The notes beneath the pieces were generated by a model. That model had not been told where the DNA came from. It did not search any database and worked only from the letters and a program-made list of their open reading frames with translations. A stretch of DNA of 64,000 nucleotides from positions 1 through 64,000 of the forward strand of contig JADZCM010000050.1 of NCBI GenBank assembly GCA_020851555.1. The letters are read 5' to 3'. Positions 33,194 to 42,123 of the stretch are shown here, in pieces (the first letter of the stretch is position 1; every line of letters starts with the position of its first letter). The DNA is from Bryobacterales bacterium (GTDB lineage: Bacteria > Acidobacteriota > Terriglobia > Bryobacterales > Bryobacteraceae). The position numbers and the translations under genes were made by a program.

Positions 33194-34932
33194 TCGTCGT
33201 CCTGGCCGCCGCCGCCATCTTTCTCGGCTGCATCGTGAGCCCGCCGTCGCTGATGGACGACGTGGACGCCGTGCAGGCTCAGATCGCCCGCAACATGCTC
33301 GAGTCGGGCGATTGGGTGACGGCGCGCCTCAACGGCGTCGCCTACCTGGAGAAAGCGCCGCTGAAGTACTGGATGATCGCGGTCTCCTACCTGATTTTCG
33401 GCGTGCACGATTGGGCGGCCCGCATCCCCATCGCCCTGGCTGCCATTTTGCTCGCCTGGGTGACCTGCCGCTTCGCCGCGTGGGCCTTTTCCGGGACGGC
33501 GGGCTTTGCCGCCGGGCTGGTAGTGGCCACCTCCGCCGGCCTGTTCCTTTTCACGCGGATCCTGATCCCGGACGTGGTGCTGACCCTGGCCATCACCGTG
33601 GCCATGTGGAGCCTCCTGCGCGCGCTCGACGAGGACGAACCGAACCCCCGCTGGTGGGCGCTGCTGCTGGCCGTCTCGATCGCCTGCGGCCTGCTCCTGA
33701 AGGGCCTCATCGCCGCGCTGTTCACCTGCGGCGCGGGAGGCGTGTACCTGCTTGCCACCCGGCAGTTGTTTTCCCGGCGCACCTGGCGGCGTTTGCGGCC
33801 GTGGAGCGGCCTGGCGGTGATCCTCCTGATCGCCGCGCCGTGGCACGTTCTGGCCACGCTCCGCAATCCGCCCTATTTCGACCTCACCATGCGCAGCGAG
33901 AGCGGCGCTTACCACGGCTTCTTCTGGTTCTACTTCCTGAACGAGCACGTGTTCCGCTTCCTCAACATGCGCCACCCGCGGGACTACAACACCGTGCCGC
34001 GGGCCCTGTTCTGGCTCCTGCACCTGGTGTGGCTGTTCCCCTGGAGCGTCTTCTTCCCGGCGGCGGCGCGGCAGTCCTACCGGCCCGTGGACCGCGCGGG
34101 GCGCACCCGTCTGCTGGCGCTCTGCTGGGCGGGCTTCGTGCTGGTTTTCTTCACCTTCTCCACGACGCAGGAGTACTACTCCATGCCGTGCTACCCGGCG
34201 CTGGCCCTGCTCGTGGGTTCCGCGGTGGCCGCCGGGGGGAGTTGGATCAGGGGTGGATTCCGCGTAGCCGCGATGATCGCGGCGGCGGCTGCCGCGGTCT
34301 GTGCCGTGCTGCTGCTGCTCGTATGGAATACACCGGCGCCCGGAGACATCTCCACCGCTTTGACGCAGAATCCCGAGGTCTACACGCTTTCGCTCGGCCA
34401 TATGAGCGACCTGACGTTGCGCTCCTTCGCCTACTTGAAGACGCCGCTGGCTCTGGCCGTCATCGCGTTCCTGGCAGGCGCGATCGGAGCCTGGCGGTTC
34501 AAGGGACACGCCGCCGCGCTTTCGCTGGCGGCGATGATGGTGGTGTTTGCTCACGCCGCGCGGCTGGCGCTGGTGGCGTTCGACCCCTATCTCTCCTCCC
34601 GCCCGCTGGCCGAAGCGCTGGTGCGCGCCCCGCAGGGGCGCCTGATCCTGGACGACCAGTACTACACGTTTTCATCGGTCGTCTTCTACTCCAACCGCCG
34701 GGCTCTGCTCCTGAACGGGCGGGTCAACAACCTGGAGTACGGCTCCTACGCGCCGGACGCGCCGGATGTATTCCTGGACGACGCGCAGTTCCGGCGCCTG
34801 TGGAGCGGGAGCGGGCGGTGCTACCTGGCGGCCGCCTCCACCGCCGTGCCCCGCCTGGAGGGACTGGTGGGCCGCGCGGCCCTGCGGGAAGTGGCCTCGG
34901 CGGGCGGCAAGCATCTGTTCACGAACCGGTAG
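33085..34932 (+). CDS. ArnT-like glycosyltransferase (GT83/GT39 family, polyprenyl-phosphate-sugar dependent)
   Basis: A polytopic membrane protein of up to 615 residues. The start is uncertain: ATG 33085 overlaps asnB by 109 bases, and GTG 33121 is an alternative that still keeps the first membrane segment (WGLIVVLAAAAIFLGC). The periplasmic loop MDDVDAVQAQIARNMLESGDWVTARLNG and the LEKAPLKYW motif are diagnostic of ArnT/PMT-type transferases. They use lipid-phosphate-linked sugars to modify lipid A, glycans or proteins in the periplasm. About a dozen further hydrophobic segments follow. Acceptor and donor are unknown. Confidence 0.88.
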   Translation: MGTSDPVPLAAHVADRNGALRPGGGGGLCPGVRWGLIVVLAAAAIFLGCIVSPPSLMDDVDAVQAQIARNMLESGDWVTARLNGVAYLEKAPLKYWMIAVSYLIFGVHDWAARIPIALAAILLAWVTCRFAAWAFSGTAGFAAGLVVATSAGLFLFTRILIPDVVLTLAITVAMWSLLRALDEDEPNPRWWALLLAVSIACGLLLKGLIAALFTCGAGGVYLLATRQLFSRRTWRRLRPWSGLAVILLIAAPWHVLATLRNPPYFDLTMRSESGAYHGFFWFYFLNEHVFRFLNMRHPRDYNTVPRALFWLLHLVWLFPWSVFFPAAARQSYRPVDRAGRTRLLALCWAGFVLVFFTFSTTQEYYSMPCYPALALLVGSAVAAGGSWIRGGFRVAAMIAAAAAAVCAVLLLLVWNTPAPGDISTALTQNPEVYTLSLGHMSDLTLRSFAYLKTPLALAVIAFLAGAIGAWRFKGHAAALSLAAMMVVFAHAARLALVAFDPYLSSRPLAEALVRAPQGRLILDDQYYTFSSVVFYSNRRALLLNGRVNNLEYGSYAPDAPDVFLDDAQFRRLWSGSGRCYLAAASTAVPRLEGLVGRAALREVASAGGKHLFTNR

Positions 34933-34938
34933 ACGCAC

Positions 34939-36021
34939 GTGCGCATCGCCATCGATTGCATACCGCTTCTCCTGCGCAGCGCCGGCGTCAAGACCTACGT
35001 CTACAACTGGTTCCGGAGCATGCAGCGCCAGGCGGCGGGCGACACGCTGCTGGCCTGGCCCTATGTGACGGTCGCGGACCGCTACTCTCACGAGGAGTCG
35101 CTGGTGAGCCGGCCGGGAACGCTGGCGCGGCTTGCGCTGCTGCACGCGGCCACGCACCTGCGCCTGCCGGTGGTGGACTGGCTGGGTCCCCGGGTGGACG
35201 TGTTCCACGCTTCGCAGCAGATGTGGAACGCCCCGCGGTCCGCCGTGGTCACGGCCACTCTCTACGACATGACCTGCTGGCTGGTTCCCGAGACGCATTC
35301 GGCCCGCAACGTACAGGGGGCGAGGCTCTTCGCCGAGCGGGTCCTGCGGCGGGCCGGCGGATTGATCGCTATCTCCGAGAGCACCCGGCAGGATGCGGTG
35401 CGGATCCTCGGCCTGGACCCCTTGAAGATCGAGGTCATCTATCCCGGCATCGCGGAGGCCTTTTTTCACGCCTTGCCGAAACCCGCCTCCCGCCCCTACG
35501 TTCTATTCGTCGGCACGGTGGAACCGCGCAAGAACCTCGATACTCTGCTGAATGCATGGAAACAGGTCCCGCCCGGCCTGCGCGCCGCGTTCGACCTGGT
35601 GGTGGCGGGTCCGGCGGGCTGGGGCAATCCCGCCACTCTGGCGCGGTTGCGCGCCGGCGACGGCGGCGTCCGCTATCTGGGTTATGTCCCTGAAGAGGAC
35701 CTGCCGGGACTGACGGCGGGCGCGGCGGTCTTCGTCTATCCCTCGCTGTATGAGGGCTTCGGCCTGCCGCTCGGGCAGGCCATGGCGGCCGGAGTCCCGG
35801 TGGTGACGTCGAATGTGTCCTCGATGCCCGAGGTGGCGGGCGACGCGGCGTTGCTGGTGGATCCCCGCAGCCCCGCCGGGATCGCGGCGGCCCTCGAACG
35901 CCTGCTGCTTTCACCCGAACTGCGCGGCCGCCTGTCGCGGAGCGGCCGCGCGCGCTCGCACCTTTTTACCTGGGATTCCTGCGCCCGCCGGTCGCTGGCC
36001 TTTTTCCGGCGGTTCGCGTAG
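34939..36021 (+). CDS. GT4-family glycosyltransferase
   Basis: A 360-residue GT-B fold enzyme. N-terminal acceptor domain: MRIAIDCIPLLLRSAGVKTYVYNW. C-terminal donor domain: YVLFVGTVEPRKNLDTLLNAW, the EX7E motif region YPSLYEGFGLPLGQAMAAGVPVV and SSMPEVAGDAALLVDP. This family includes mannosyl- and other hexosyltransferases of capsule or lipopolysaccharide synthesis. It starts seven bases after the ArnT-like gene and is probably co-transcribed. Confidence 0.92.
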   Translation: MRIAIDCIPLLLRSAGVKTYVYNWFRSMQRQAAGDTLLAWPYVTVADRYSHEESLVSRPGTLARLALLHAATHLRLPVVDWLGPRVDVFHASQQMWNAPRSAVVTATLYDMTCWLVPETHSARNVQGARLFAERVLRRAGGLIAISESTRQDAVRILGLDPLKIEVIYPGIAEAFFHALPKPASRPYVLFVGTVEPRKNLDTLLNAWKQVPPGLRAAFDLVVAGPAGWGNPATLARLRAGDGGVRYLGYVPEEDLPGLTAGAAVFVYPSLYEGFGLPLGQAMAAGVPVVTSNVSSMPEVAGDAALLVDPRSPAGIAAALERLLLSPELRGRLSRSGRARSHLFTWDSCARRSLAFFRRFA

Positions 36022-36060
36022 CGCCGCGCCTCGGCGCGCTTCGGCCCGGCGGGCGGCGCT
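36020..36060. terminator. possible bidirectional hairpin between convergent genes
   Basis: Between the convergent GT4 and ABC-ATPase genes, AGCGCCGC (36020-36027) pairs with GCGGCGCT (36053-36060), and a smaller GCGCCG/CGGCGC hairpin nests at 36021-36037. There is no U-tract, so intrinsic termination is uncertain. Confidence 0.3.
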
Positions 36061-36785
36061 CAGCCTATGGAAGCTTCGTAGGCCGTGATCAGTTCCTCCG
36101 CCGTCCCCTCCCGCTGCACCCGGCCGTGTTCCAGCCAGATTCCGCGGTTGCAGAGGTCTCTCAAGGTCCCCATCACGTGGGAGGCGCAGATCAGCACCCG
36201 GCCCGCCTGCTTCAGTTCCTGGATCTTGCGGATGCACTTCTGCTGGAACGCCGGGTCGCCCACCGCCAGAACCTCGTCGATCAGCAGGATGTCCGGATCC
36301 ACGGCCGCCGCCACCGAGAAGGCCAGCCGCATGATCATCCCCGCGGAGTAGGTCCGCAGCGGCTCGGCGATGAACTGGCCGATTTCGGAGAACTCCACGA
36401 TCTCGTCGAACTTCTCGCGCGTCCGCTGCCGCGAGAAACCCAGCAGCGCGGCGTTCAGCCGGACGTTCTCCGCACCGGTCAGGTCCGGGTGGAAGCCGGA
36501 GCCTAATTCCAGCAGGGCGGCCACCCGCCCGTTGACCAGAACCCGCCCCTCGTCGGGCCAGGAGAGCCCGGCCACCAGGCTGAGCAGCGTGCTCTTCCCC
36601 GCCCCGTTCGGTCCGACCACCGCCAGGCTGTCTCCCTCCCGGAGTTCCAGGTTCACCCGCTTCAGGGCGTAGAACTGCTCGTGGCGCGCCGGGCGGAACC
36701 GGGCGCTCAGGTAACTCTTCACGAACTGCCGCCCCACCTTTCGGGAGTAGGTCTTCGAGACGCCTTCCAGCCGTACGACACTCAT
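36060..36785 (-). CDS. polysaccharide/teichoate-type ABC exporter ATP-binding subunit (Wzt/TagH-like)
   Basis: A 241-residue ABC ATPase. Walker A is GPNGAGKST at 58-66 and Walker B DILLIDE ends at E172. The signature is YSAGM (146-150), the variant typical of Wzt/TagH/KpsT exporters. An N-terminal [16 protein letters not shown] matches that class. The protein ends right after the ATPase core, so it lacks the C-terminal glycan-recognition domain found in some Wzt proteins. That fits export without terminal-sugar checking. It is coupled with the permease four bases upstream. Confidence 0.93.
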   Translation of the reverse strand: MSVVRLEGVSKTYSRKVGRQFVKSYLSARFRPARHEQFYALKRVNLELREGDSLAVVGPNGAGKSTLLSLVAGLSWPDEGRVLVNGRVAALLELGSGFHPDLTGAENVRLNAALLGFSRQRTREKFDEIVEFSEIGQFIAEPLRTYSAGMIMRLAFSVAAAVDPDILLIDEVLAVGDPAFQQKCIRKIQELKQAGRVLICASHVMGTLRDLCNRGIWLEHGRVQREGTAEELITAYEASIG

Positions 36786-36789
36786 GGGG

Positions 36790-37554
36790 TCACAGGTAGT
36801 CCGCGAACCGGCGCTTGAGCCTGCCGAACACCAGCAGGCCCGCCGCGAGGAAGAGGACGGAGACGAAAAGCAGCTTGTACAGCAGCGTCGGCGGCGGCGC
36901 GGCGCCGTCCATCAGGATGTTGCGGCAGGCCAGCACCACCGCCGCCACCGGGTTGTACTGGTACAGCGGGTGAAAGCGGGGCGGGACCAGCGTGAACGAG
37001 TAGAAGATCGGCACCATCCAGAACAGCACCGTATTGGCGGACTCCACGACGTAGCGCACGTCGCGGAAGTATACGTCCAGGGCCGAAGAGACCAGCGAAA
37101 GGCCGCAGACGAACACGACCTCCAGGCCGAACACCGCCGGCAGCAGCGCCCAGTGGCGGTTGACCGGATAGCCGGCGGCCAGCACCACGGCCACCAGCAG
37201 CCCGATCTGTATCACGAAGTGGATGCAGTTGGCCAGCACGGTCGAGACCGGCACCACCTCCCGCGGCAAGATGACGCGTTTCACCAGGCCGGCGTTCTGG
37301 AACACGGACGTCGTGCCGCTCACCCATGCCACGGCGAAGAAGTTGTACGGGATGATGCCGCACAGGACGAACACGTGGAAGTTCCGCGTGCCGCCGGCGA
37401 GAAAGACCTTGGTGAAGATGAAGGTCAGCACCGACATCATCACCAGCGGATTCAGCAGCGACCAGAAAACCCCCAGCGACATGTTCCGGTAGCGGATCCG
37501 GAAGTCCCGCAGAACCAGATTGCTGAGCAGAAAACCGTAGTTCCAGACGCGCAT
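36790..37554 (-). CDS. polysaccharide ABC-2 type exporter permease (Wzm/TagG-like)
   Basis: A 254-residue membrane protein with six predicted hydrophobic segments. The N-terminal [24 protein letters not shown] amphipathic motif is characteristic of ABC-2 O-antigen/capsule permeases. The conserved [19 protein letters not shown] and [21 protein letters not shown] follow. It pairs with the ATPase gene at 36060. The pair would move undecaprenyl-linked glycan across the inner membrane, consistent with the adjacent glycosyltransferases. Confidence 0.93.
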   Translation of the reverse strand: MRVWNYGFLLSNLVLRDFRIRYRNMSLGVFWSLLNPLVMMSVLTFIFTKVFLAGGTRNFHVFVLCGIIPYNFFAVAWVSGTTSVFQNAGLVKRVILPREVVPVSTVLANCIHFVIQIGLLVAVVLAAGYPVNRHWALLPAVFGLEVVFVCGLSLVSSALDVYFRDVRYVVESANTVLFWMVPIFYSFTLVPPRFHPLYQYNPVAAVVLACRNILMDGAAPPPTLLYKLLFVSVLFLAAGLLVFGRLKRRFADYL

Positions 37555-37595
37555 CGGGGCAAACTCCGCAGTCTACCACGGCCGGGCCGCCGTGC

Positions 37596-37601
37596 TATAC
37601 T
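37596..37601 (+). promoter_or_regulatory. -10 hexamer upstream of rpmI-rplT
   Basis: TGCTATACT contains a perfect TATACT, giving a leader of about 50 bases before rpmI. The leader contains a small hairpin (CGCCC/GGGCG, 37627-37640). In many bacteria L20 autoregulates this leader; whether that applies here is not visible. Confidence 0.4.
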
Positions 37602-37659
37602 GTGGAGGTTTGGAGCACTCCCCAGTCGCCCATCCGGGCGATGCAGGAAACCCAATCCA

Positions 37660-37857
37660 ATGCCGAAACTGAAGACTCATAAGGGCGCGGCCAAGAGGTT
37701 CAAGAAGACGGGCACGGGCAAGATCGCCCGGCGGCGTTCTTTCGGCCGTCACAATCTGACCTCCAAAGGCCCCGCCCGGAAGCGCCGGCTCGGGCAGTCC
37801 GCGATCGCCGATAAGGCCGATCAGGCCGAGCTGAAACTGATGCTTCCCTATAAGTGA
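37660..37857 (+). CDS. rpmI: 50S ribosomal protein L35
   Basis: A 65-residue strongly basic protein beginning [21 protein letters not shown] and containing the conserved [14 protein letters not shown] segment, typical of bacterial L35. Length is standard. It precedes rplT by 74 bases as in most bacteria. infC, normally directly upstream, is not here: the upstream gene is the divergent ABC permease. Confidence 0.97.
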   Translation: MPKLKTHKGAAKRFKKTGTGKIARRRSFGRHNLTSKGPARKRRLGQSAIADKADQAELKLMLPYK

Positions 37858-37931
37858 ACAACCCCGAGCGCGGACGGCGCGCGAGGCACGTGCCCGAGCC
37901 GCCTCAGATTCTGCTCTTTAAGGAGTGAAAC

Positions 37932-38297
37932 GTGCCGAGAGTCAAACGCGGTACCAAACGCCGGGCATCCCGCCGCAAGGTTCTGGAGCGCGCGTCCGGT
38001 TTCTTCCTCACCAAAAGCAAGCTGCACCGCTCCGCGCAGGAGGCGGTGGAAAAGTCGCTGCGCTACGCCTACGTCGGGCGCAGGCGCAAGAAGCGGGACT
38101 TCCGGTCTCTCTGGATCGTGCGCATCAACGCGGCCTCCAGCCAGCTCGGCCTGTCCTACAGCAAGTTCATGAGCGGCCTGAAGAAGGCCGGGGTCAGCTT
38201 GAACCGCAAGATCCTGGCGGAGATGGCCGCCGGCGGCGACGCCGGCTTCGCCGCTCTGGTCGAGAAGGCCAAAGCCGCCCTCGCCGAGGTTGAGTGA
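37932..38297 (+). CDS. rplT: 50S ribosomal protein L20
   Basis: A 121-residue basic protein with a GTG start and an AAGGAG upstream. It begins [19 protein letters not shown], followed by [37 protein letters not shown] and [17 protein letters not shown], all diagnostic for L20. L20 binds 23S rRNA early in assembly and can repress its own operon. The stop overlaps the next gene (TGATG). Confidence 0.97.
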   Translation: MPRVKRGTKRRASRRKVLERASGFFLTKSKLHRSAQEAVEKSLRYAYVGRRRKKRDFRSLWIVRINAASSQLGLSYSKFMSGLKKAGVSLNRKILAEMAAGGDAGFAALVEKAKAALAEVE

Positions 38298-38527
38298 TGA
38301 GCAGTCCCGGCCCCGCCGGCCCCGAAGTGGACCCCCTCGGGCGCCTGGAGGAACGTGTACTCCAGGCGGCGGCCCAGGTGGCCGCGCTGCGCCGGGAGGC
38401 GGCCGAAGCCCGCGCCCTGGCAGACAGGCTTTCCGGGGAATTGGAGACCCTGCGCAAGGAGCGTGCGCAGGTCAGGCTGCGCATTGAGAACCTCATCGGC
38501 AAGATGGACGAACTGGGCGGGATTTAG
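38297..38527 (+). CDS. short coiled-coil protein, ZapB-like
   Basis: The ATG at 38297 overlaps the rplT stop. The 76-residue product is almost entirely one predicted coiled coil (RLEERVLQAAAQVAALRREAAEAR, GELETLRKERAQVRLRIENLI) ending KMDELGGI. Size, composition and position directly before zapA suggest a ZapB-type division factor. Sequence similarity in coiled coils is weak evidence, so the name is tentative. Confidence 0.6.
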   Translation: MSSPGPAGPEVDPLGRLEERVLQAAAQVAALRREAAEARALADRLSGELETLRKERAQVRLRIENLIGKMDELGGI

Positions 38528-38547
38528 CCGCCCCGGGAGCGGGTTGC

Positions 38548-38853
38548 ATGGATTCTTCGAACGCCCCGAAGAAGCCGGTCCGGGTTACCATCTACAACCA
38601 GTCCTATACGCTTCGCGCGGCCGGTGAGCCGGCCGGGATCGAAGAACTGGCGCGGGAGATCGACGGCCTCATGGAGGATATCGCTTCCAAGTCGGGCGAC
38701 GTGGATCCCGCGCGCGTCGCGGTGCTGGCCTGTCTCCACCTGGCGGACCGGCTGCGCGCGCTGGAGCAGGAACTGGCCCAGCTTCGCGAGCGCGTGGACC
38801 GTAAGAGCCGGGAGTTCACGCTGCTGCTGGAGACGGCCCTGGGAGAGGACTAG
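38548..38853 (+). CDS. zapA: cell division protein ZapA
   Basis: A 101-residue protein with the ZapA signature: VRVTIYNQSYTLRAAGEPAGIEELAREIDGLM in two parts, then VDPARVAVLACLHLADRL and a C-terminal coiled coil. ZapA bundles FtsZ filaments at the division site. In many bacteria it follows pheT; here pheS/pheT are missing between rplT and zapA. The last four bases overlap the antisense lptD stop. Confidence 0.88.
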   Translation: MDSSNAPKKPVRVTIYNQSYTLRAAGEPAGIEELAREIDGLMEDIASKSGDVDPARVAVLACLHLADRLRALEQELAQLRERVDRKSREFTLLLETALGED

Positions 38854-41153
38854 AACAACCTGTCCTGCCGCCGCAGCGTGCCGAACGAGCCGATGTTGGC
38901 CACGGAGAAAGCGAAGCGGAACTGGTTCTCGCTGCGGTCCACCAGTCCGATCCGGCGGTATTGCACGCTGAAACCGCAGCAGTCCGTATTGTAGGTGAGC
39001 TGGGCGGTTGAGTACCGCATGACGCCGTTGCGGAAGTCGTAGACCGAGTCGAACGCCCCGTTCCACCCCCGGCGGCTCTCCCCGCCCACGCCTACGCGGC
39101 CCCTGAACTCGTTGGCGCTCGCGGAGAGCTGCCGTCCGCTTCGCACCATGTTGTGGCCCAGCGTGATGGAATAGATCGAACGGCGCCAATCCCCCGTCAC
39201 CCAGCTATTGACCGGCCGGCGCCGCGCCGGATCGTAGTCCATGCGCCACTCGACGCCGAAGCCCGACAGGGGCGCGATGCGCAGCGCCGACACCACCGGC
39301 GAGTACCGCCGCGGGCCATCGAGGAACGAGAAGGCGGTGAGCCTCGTGGAGCTCTCGATGACGTTCCGCCTCGGCTTGCCCGTCAGCGGATCGAGTTCGG
39401 TGACCGCGCCGCCGAAGGCCGGATCGAAGTAACGGCTGTGCCACAGTTCCCAGCTCGCCAGCTCGTTCACCTCGCTGCCGCGCTTCACGAACAGCCGGTT
39501 TGCCACCGAGAGCTCGAGTTCGGTGGTATTGGTGGCGAGTTCGGTCTCGTCAAACCGCAGGTACTTGTCGAAGTCCTCGATTCCGGCGGCGTGCCGGAAG
39601 ACGGCGCGCGGCTCGATCACGTGCTTCACCTTGTCGCCGAGCCAGCGCGGACCGCCGGAAATCCGCGCCAGTGAAGGCGGCGTCAGTTCCAGGGTGAATT
39701 CCCGGGCGTGGCGCCGGATATTCGAGCCGGCTACCCGCCCCGCTTCCAGCCGCGAACCGTAGAGCGTCTCCCGCACCGATACGCTCGGCAGCAGGCTGAA
39801 ACCTTTCCAGCGGATCGCCGTCATGAGCCTCGGCTGGAAATCGATCCGGCTCATGAACCGGCGCGTGGTGAAGCGCGGCTCGCTTCGCCGCAGCAGCCCG
39901 GCGCTCGATTCCATCGAGACCCAGAAGGGCAGACGCCATAACGTGAACTCCCGGTCGCGCACCGTGAATTCCGCTTGCGGCAGCTTCCGGATCGAGACCT
40001 TCTCGTCCGGCAGGTAGCCTTTCAACTGGCCGTCGTACGCTCCCGCGGTCTGTATGTTCTCGATGCGCGCGCCCACCAGGCTGAGCCCGAAGCTGGACCA
40101 GTGCCGGTCCACGTAGCCCACCGAGTGCACCTCGGAGGCGATCGCTTCGTCGATCGATTCGCTGAACGCCGTGCGGAAGCGGAGAGAAGTAAGGTAGTTG
40201 CCGTCCAGCCGCGCCTGGAACCCCCGCCCCAGTTGGGCCTGTCCGCTGGCCGAGGCCAGGAATCCGCCCTGCTTCCGGCGTTCCCCGTTGTCGAGCTTCT
40301 GCCCACGGTCGTTGACGCCGTAGAAGTAGACGTTGTAGTCGGAACCCGCCGTCGGCCGGCCTCGCAGGTCCACGTTGTGCGCGAAGCCGCGCTCGGTGTA
40401 CCACTGGCTCCGGTAGCTGGCATCGTGGCTCCGGCTGTACGCCCAGTAGTAGCCCGCCCCCACCATCTTCCCCCGCCGCGAGCTGTTCCCCATGTTGGGC
40501 GTCAGCCAGCCGCTCTTACGTGGCCGCTCGGCGAGCGACTTGTAGAACACCGGCGCGTACAGCAGCGGAAACGCCCGCAGCCGGAAGACCGCGCGGTAGG
40601 CCAGAGCGCGGTCCCCCGGAATGATGTCGAACCTCGGCGCGCGCAGCGTCCACCAGGGCTTGGGCAGGCGGCAGTCGGTGACCATGCCGTCGTAGAGAAG
40701 GTACTTTCCGTTGACCCGCTCCGCCCGGAGCCCTTCGAAGTAGAAAGGGTTGGCCGTGGTCAGCAGGCCGGGCCGGTAATCGACACGCGGCGGTGCCGTG
40801 CCCCGTACCTTCTGGAACTGCCCCGTCTGCTGCTTCAGGTCGTACTCCGCTTCATCCGCCCAGAGTTCCTCCCCGCGGATGAAGTGCTGGAAATGGACGT
40901 GGCCGCGGGCCTTCGCCTCGCCGGTCTCTTCGTTATAGTCCAGTTCGTCCGCCCACAACTGGAGTTCCGTGGTCTGCAAGGAGGCGTTGCCCCGCAGGTG
41001 ATACGACGGACCTTCGGTCCATTTCGACAGGGCCCACACCACCACCTCGTCCGGACCGGGCGCCTGAATCCCCGCCGGCCTGCTGGGCTGGGCCGAAACC
41101 GGCAACACGCCGGCCGCCACGAATAAAAAAGAGACGGCGGCCCGTGAAAGCAT
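38850..41153 (-). CDS. lptD: LPS-assembly outer-membrane protein LptD
   Basis: The start at 41153 gives a signal peptide (MLSRAAVSFLFVAAGVLPVSAQ). The 767-residue protein has an N-terminal OstA/LptA-like jelly roll (LWADELDYNEETGEAKARGHVHF, LWADEAEYDLKQQTGQFQ) and a C-terminal beta-barrel. Diagnostic barrel blocks include FYKSLAERPRKSGWLTPN and GYYWAYSRSHDASYRSQWY, with a final aromatic-rich strand. LptD with LptE inserts LPS in the outer leaflet. It marks the organism as having an LPS-type outer membrane. Convergent with zapA, sharing a CTAG stop overlap. Confidence 0.93.
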   Translation of the reverse strand: MLSRAAVSFLFVAAGVLPVSAQPSRPAGIQAPGPDEVVVWALSKWTEGPSYHLRGNASLQTTELQLWADELDYNEETGEAKARGHVHFQHFIRGEELWADEAEYDLKQQTGQFQKVRGTAPPRVDYRPGLLTTANPFYFEGLRAERVNGKYLLYDGMVTDCRLPKPWWTLRAPRFDIIPGDRALAYRAVFRLRAFPLLYAPVFYKSLAERPRKSGWLTPNMGNSSRRGKMVGAGYYWAYSRSHDASYRSQWYTERGFAHNVDLRGRPTAGSDYNVYFYGVNDRGQKLDNGERRKQGGFLASASGQAQLGRGFQARLDGNYLTSLRFRTAFSESIDEAIASEVHSVGYVDRHWSSFGLSLVGARIENIQTAGAYDGQLKGYLPDEKVSIRKLPQAEFTVRDREFTLWRLPFWVSMESSAGLLRRSEPRFTTRRFMSRIDFQPRLMTAIRWKGFSLLPSVSVRETLYGSRLEAGRVAGSNIRRHAREFTLELTPPSLARISGGPRWLGDKVKHVIEPRAVFRHAAGIEDFDKYLRFDETELATNTTELELSVANRLFVKRGSEVNELASWELWHSRYFDPAFGGAVTELDPLTGKPRRNVIESSTRLTAFSFLDGPRRYSPVVSALRIAPLSGFGVEWRMDYDPARRRPVNSWVTGDWRRSIYSITLGHNMVRSGRQLSASANEFRGRVGVGGESRRGWNGAFDSVYDFRNGVMRYSTAQLTYNTDCCGFSVQYRRIGLVDRSENQFRFAFSVANIGSFGTLRRQDRLF

Positions 41154-41178
41154 GGAAAGTGCGTGACAAAAACTCCCG

Positions 41179-41184
41179 ATTATG
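41179..41184 (-). promoter_or_regulatory. -10 box for lptD
   Basis: On the minus strand the AT-rich segment GTAACATAATCGG contains CATAAT about 25 bases upstream of the lptD ATG. The intergenic region to the divergent RDD gene is only 144 bases and probably holds both promoters. Confidence 0.35.
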
Positions 41185-41297
41185 TTACTTACAGGAGGAG
41201 GGACCTGACGGTACACCTGGCGCGGAATGCCCAAGCGAAAACCCTAGCATGGGGTGTTTGTTTCCCGCAAGGCCGCCGCGGGGTGTTGTGACGACGC

Positions 41298-42086
41298 ATG
41301 ATTTGCCGGTACTGCGGCGCCCAAAACACGGAAGAAGAGCACCGCTGTTCACGGTGCGGCCGCCGGTTGGGCGCCCCGTTCACGCCGGTCTCGAGGGGTT
41401 CGGCCGCGCCGGCTCCCGTGCTCCAATCGCCTCGCGTCGTTGCGCTCCCGGAACGTGTGTCCCATCCCGTGCAGGAGCCTCACCAGCAGGACCTGTTCCG
41501 GGTGATTCCATTCGATGCGATCACCCCGCCCCGTCCGCGGCCCGGCCAGGCGCCGCGACGTCCGCCGCCGCGCCGGAACGCCGGCCGGCAGGTGGACCCG
41601 GACCAGGGACGTCTGGCCTTCGCCGACCCGGTGGTCCGGCCCGGCTGCCCCGCGCCGCAGTGCCGGGGGTCCGTTGCGCCCATCGCGAGCCGTGTCCGCG
41701 CCGGTTCTTTTGACGCCGCCATGGTGCTGGCGGGCGTTCTCCTGTTTGTCCTGCTCACCCTCATCTGGGAGAGCAGCCTGCCGGTGGAGAAGGGTCTGCT
41801 GTGGGCGCCCATCTCGGTCGTCGCCGTGGCTCTTTGCCTGTACAAGCTCCTGTTCTGCGCGCTTTCGGACCGGTCCCCCGGGATGCGCAGGGCCGGCCTG
41901 TCTCTGCTGCACGTCACCGGACGTCCCGCCGCCCGGCGCGAGCGCCTGGTCCGCGAACTGGTCAGCCTGCTGAGCCTGCTGGTAGGAGGCATCGGTCATC
42001 TCTGGGCCCTGGTCGACGAAGAGCACCTCGCCTTCCACGACCACATTTCCGAGACCTTCCCTACCGCCGAGCCTTCCGCCCGCTGA
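41298..42086 (+). CDS. zinc-ribbon plus RDD-family membrane protein
   Basis: A 262-residue protein. The first 26 residues form a zinc ribbon (CRYCGAQN...CSRCGRRLG; four cysteines). A long proline/arginine-rich linker follows, to about residue 130. The C-terminal 130 residues contain an RDD domain: RVRAGSFDAAMVLAGVLLFVLL, YKLLFCALSDRSPGMRRAGLSLL and LLVGGIGHLWALVDEEHLAFHDHISET. RDD proteins are membrane proteins of poorly known function, some being cation antiporters. It is not obviously in an operon. Confidence 0.8.
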   Translation: MICRYCGAQNTEEEHRCSRCGRRLGAPFTPVSRGSAAPAPVLQSPRVVALPERVSHPVQEPHQQDLFRVIPFDAITPPRPRPGQAPRRPPPRRNAGRQVDPDQGRLAFADPVVRPGCPAPQCRGSVAPIASRVRAGSFDAAMVLAGVLLFVLLTLIWESSLPVEKGLLWAPISVVAVALCLYKLLFCALSDRSPGMRRAGLSLLHVTGRPAARRERLVRELVSLLSLLVGGIGHLWALVDEEHLAFHDHISETFPTAEPSAR

Positions 42087-42123
42087 TATCCCCGCTCCCG
42101 CCGGCCCGGCCATCTGTCGCAAG

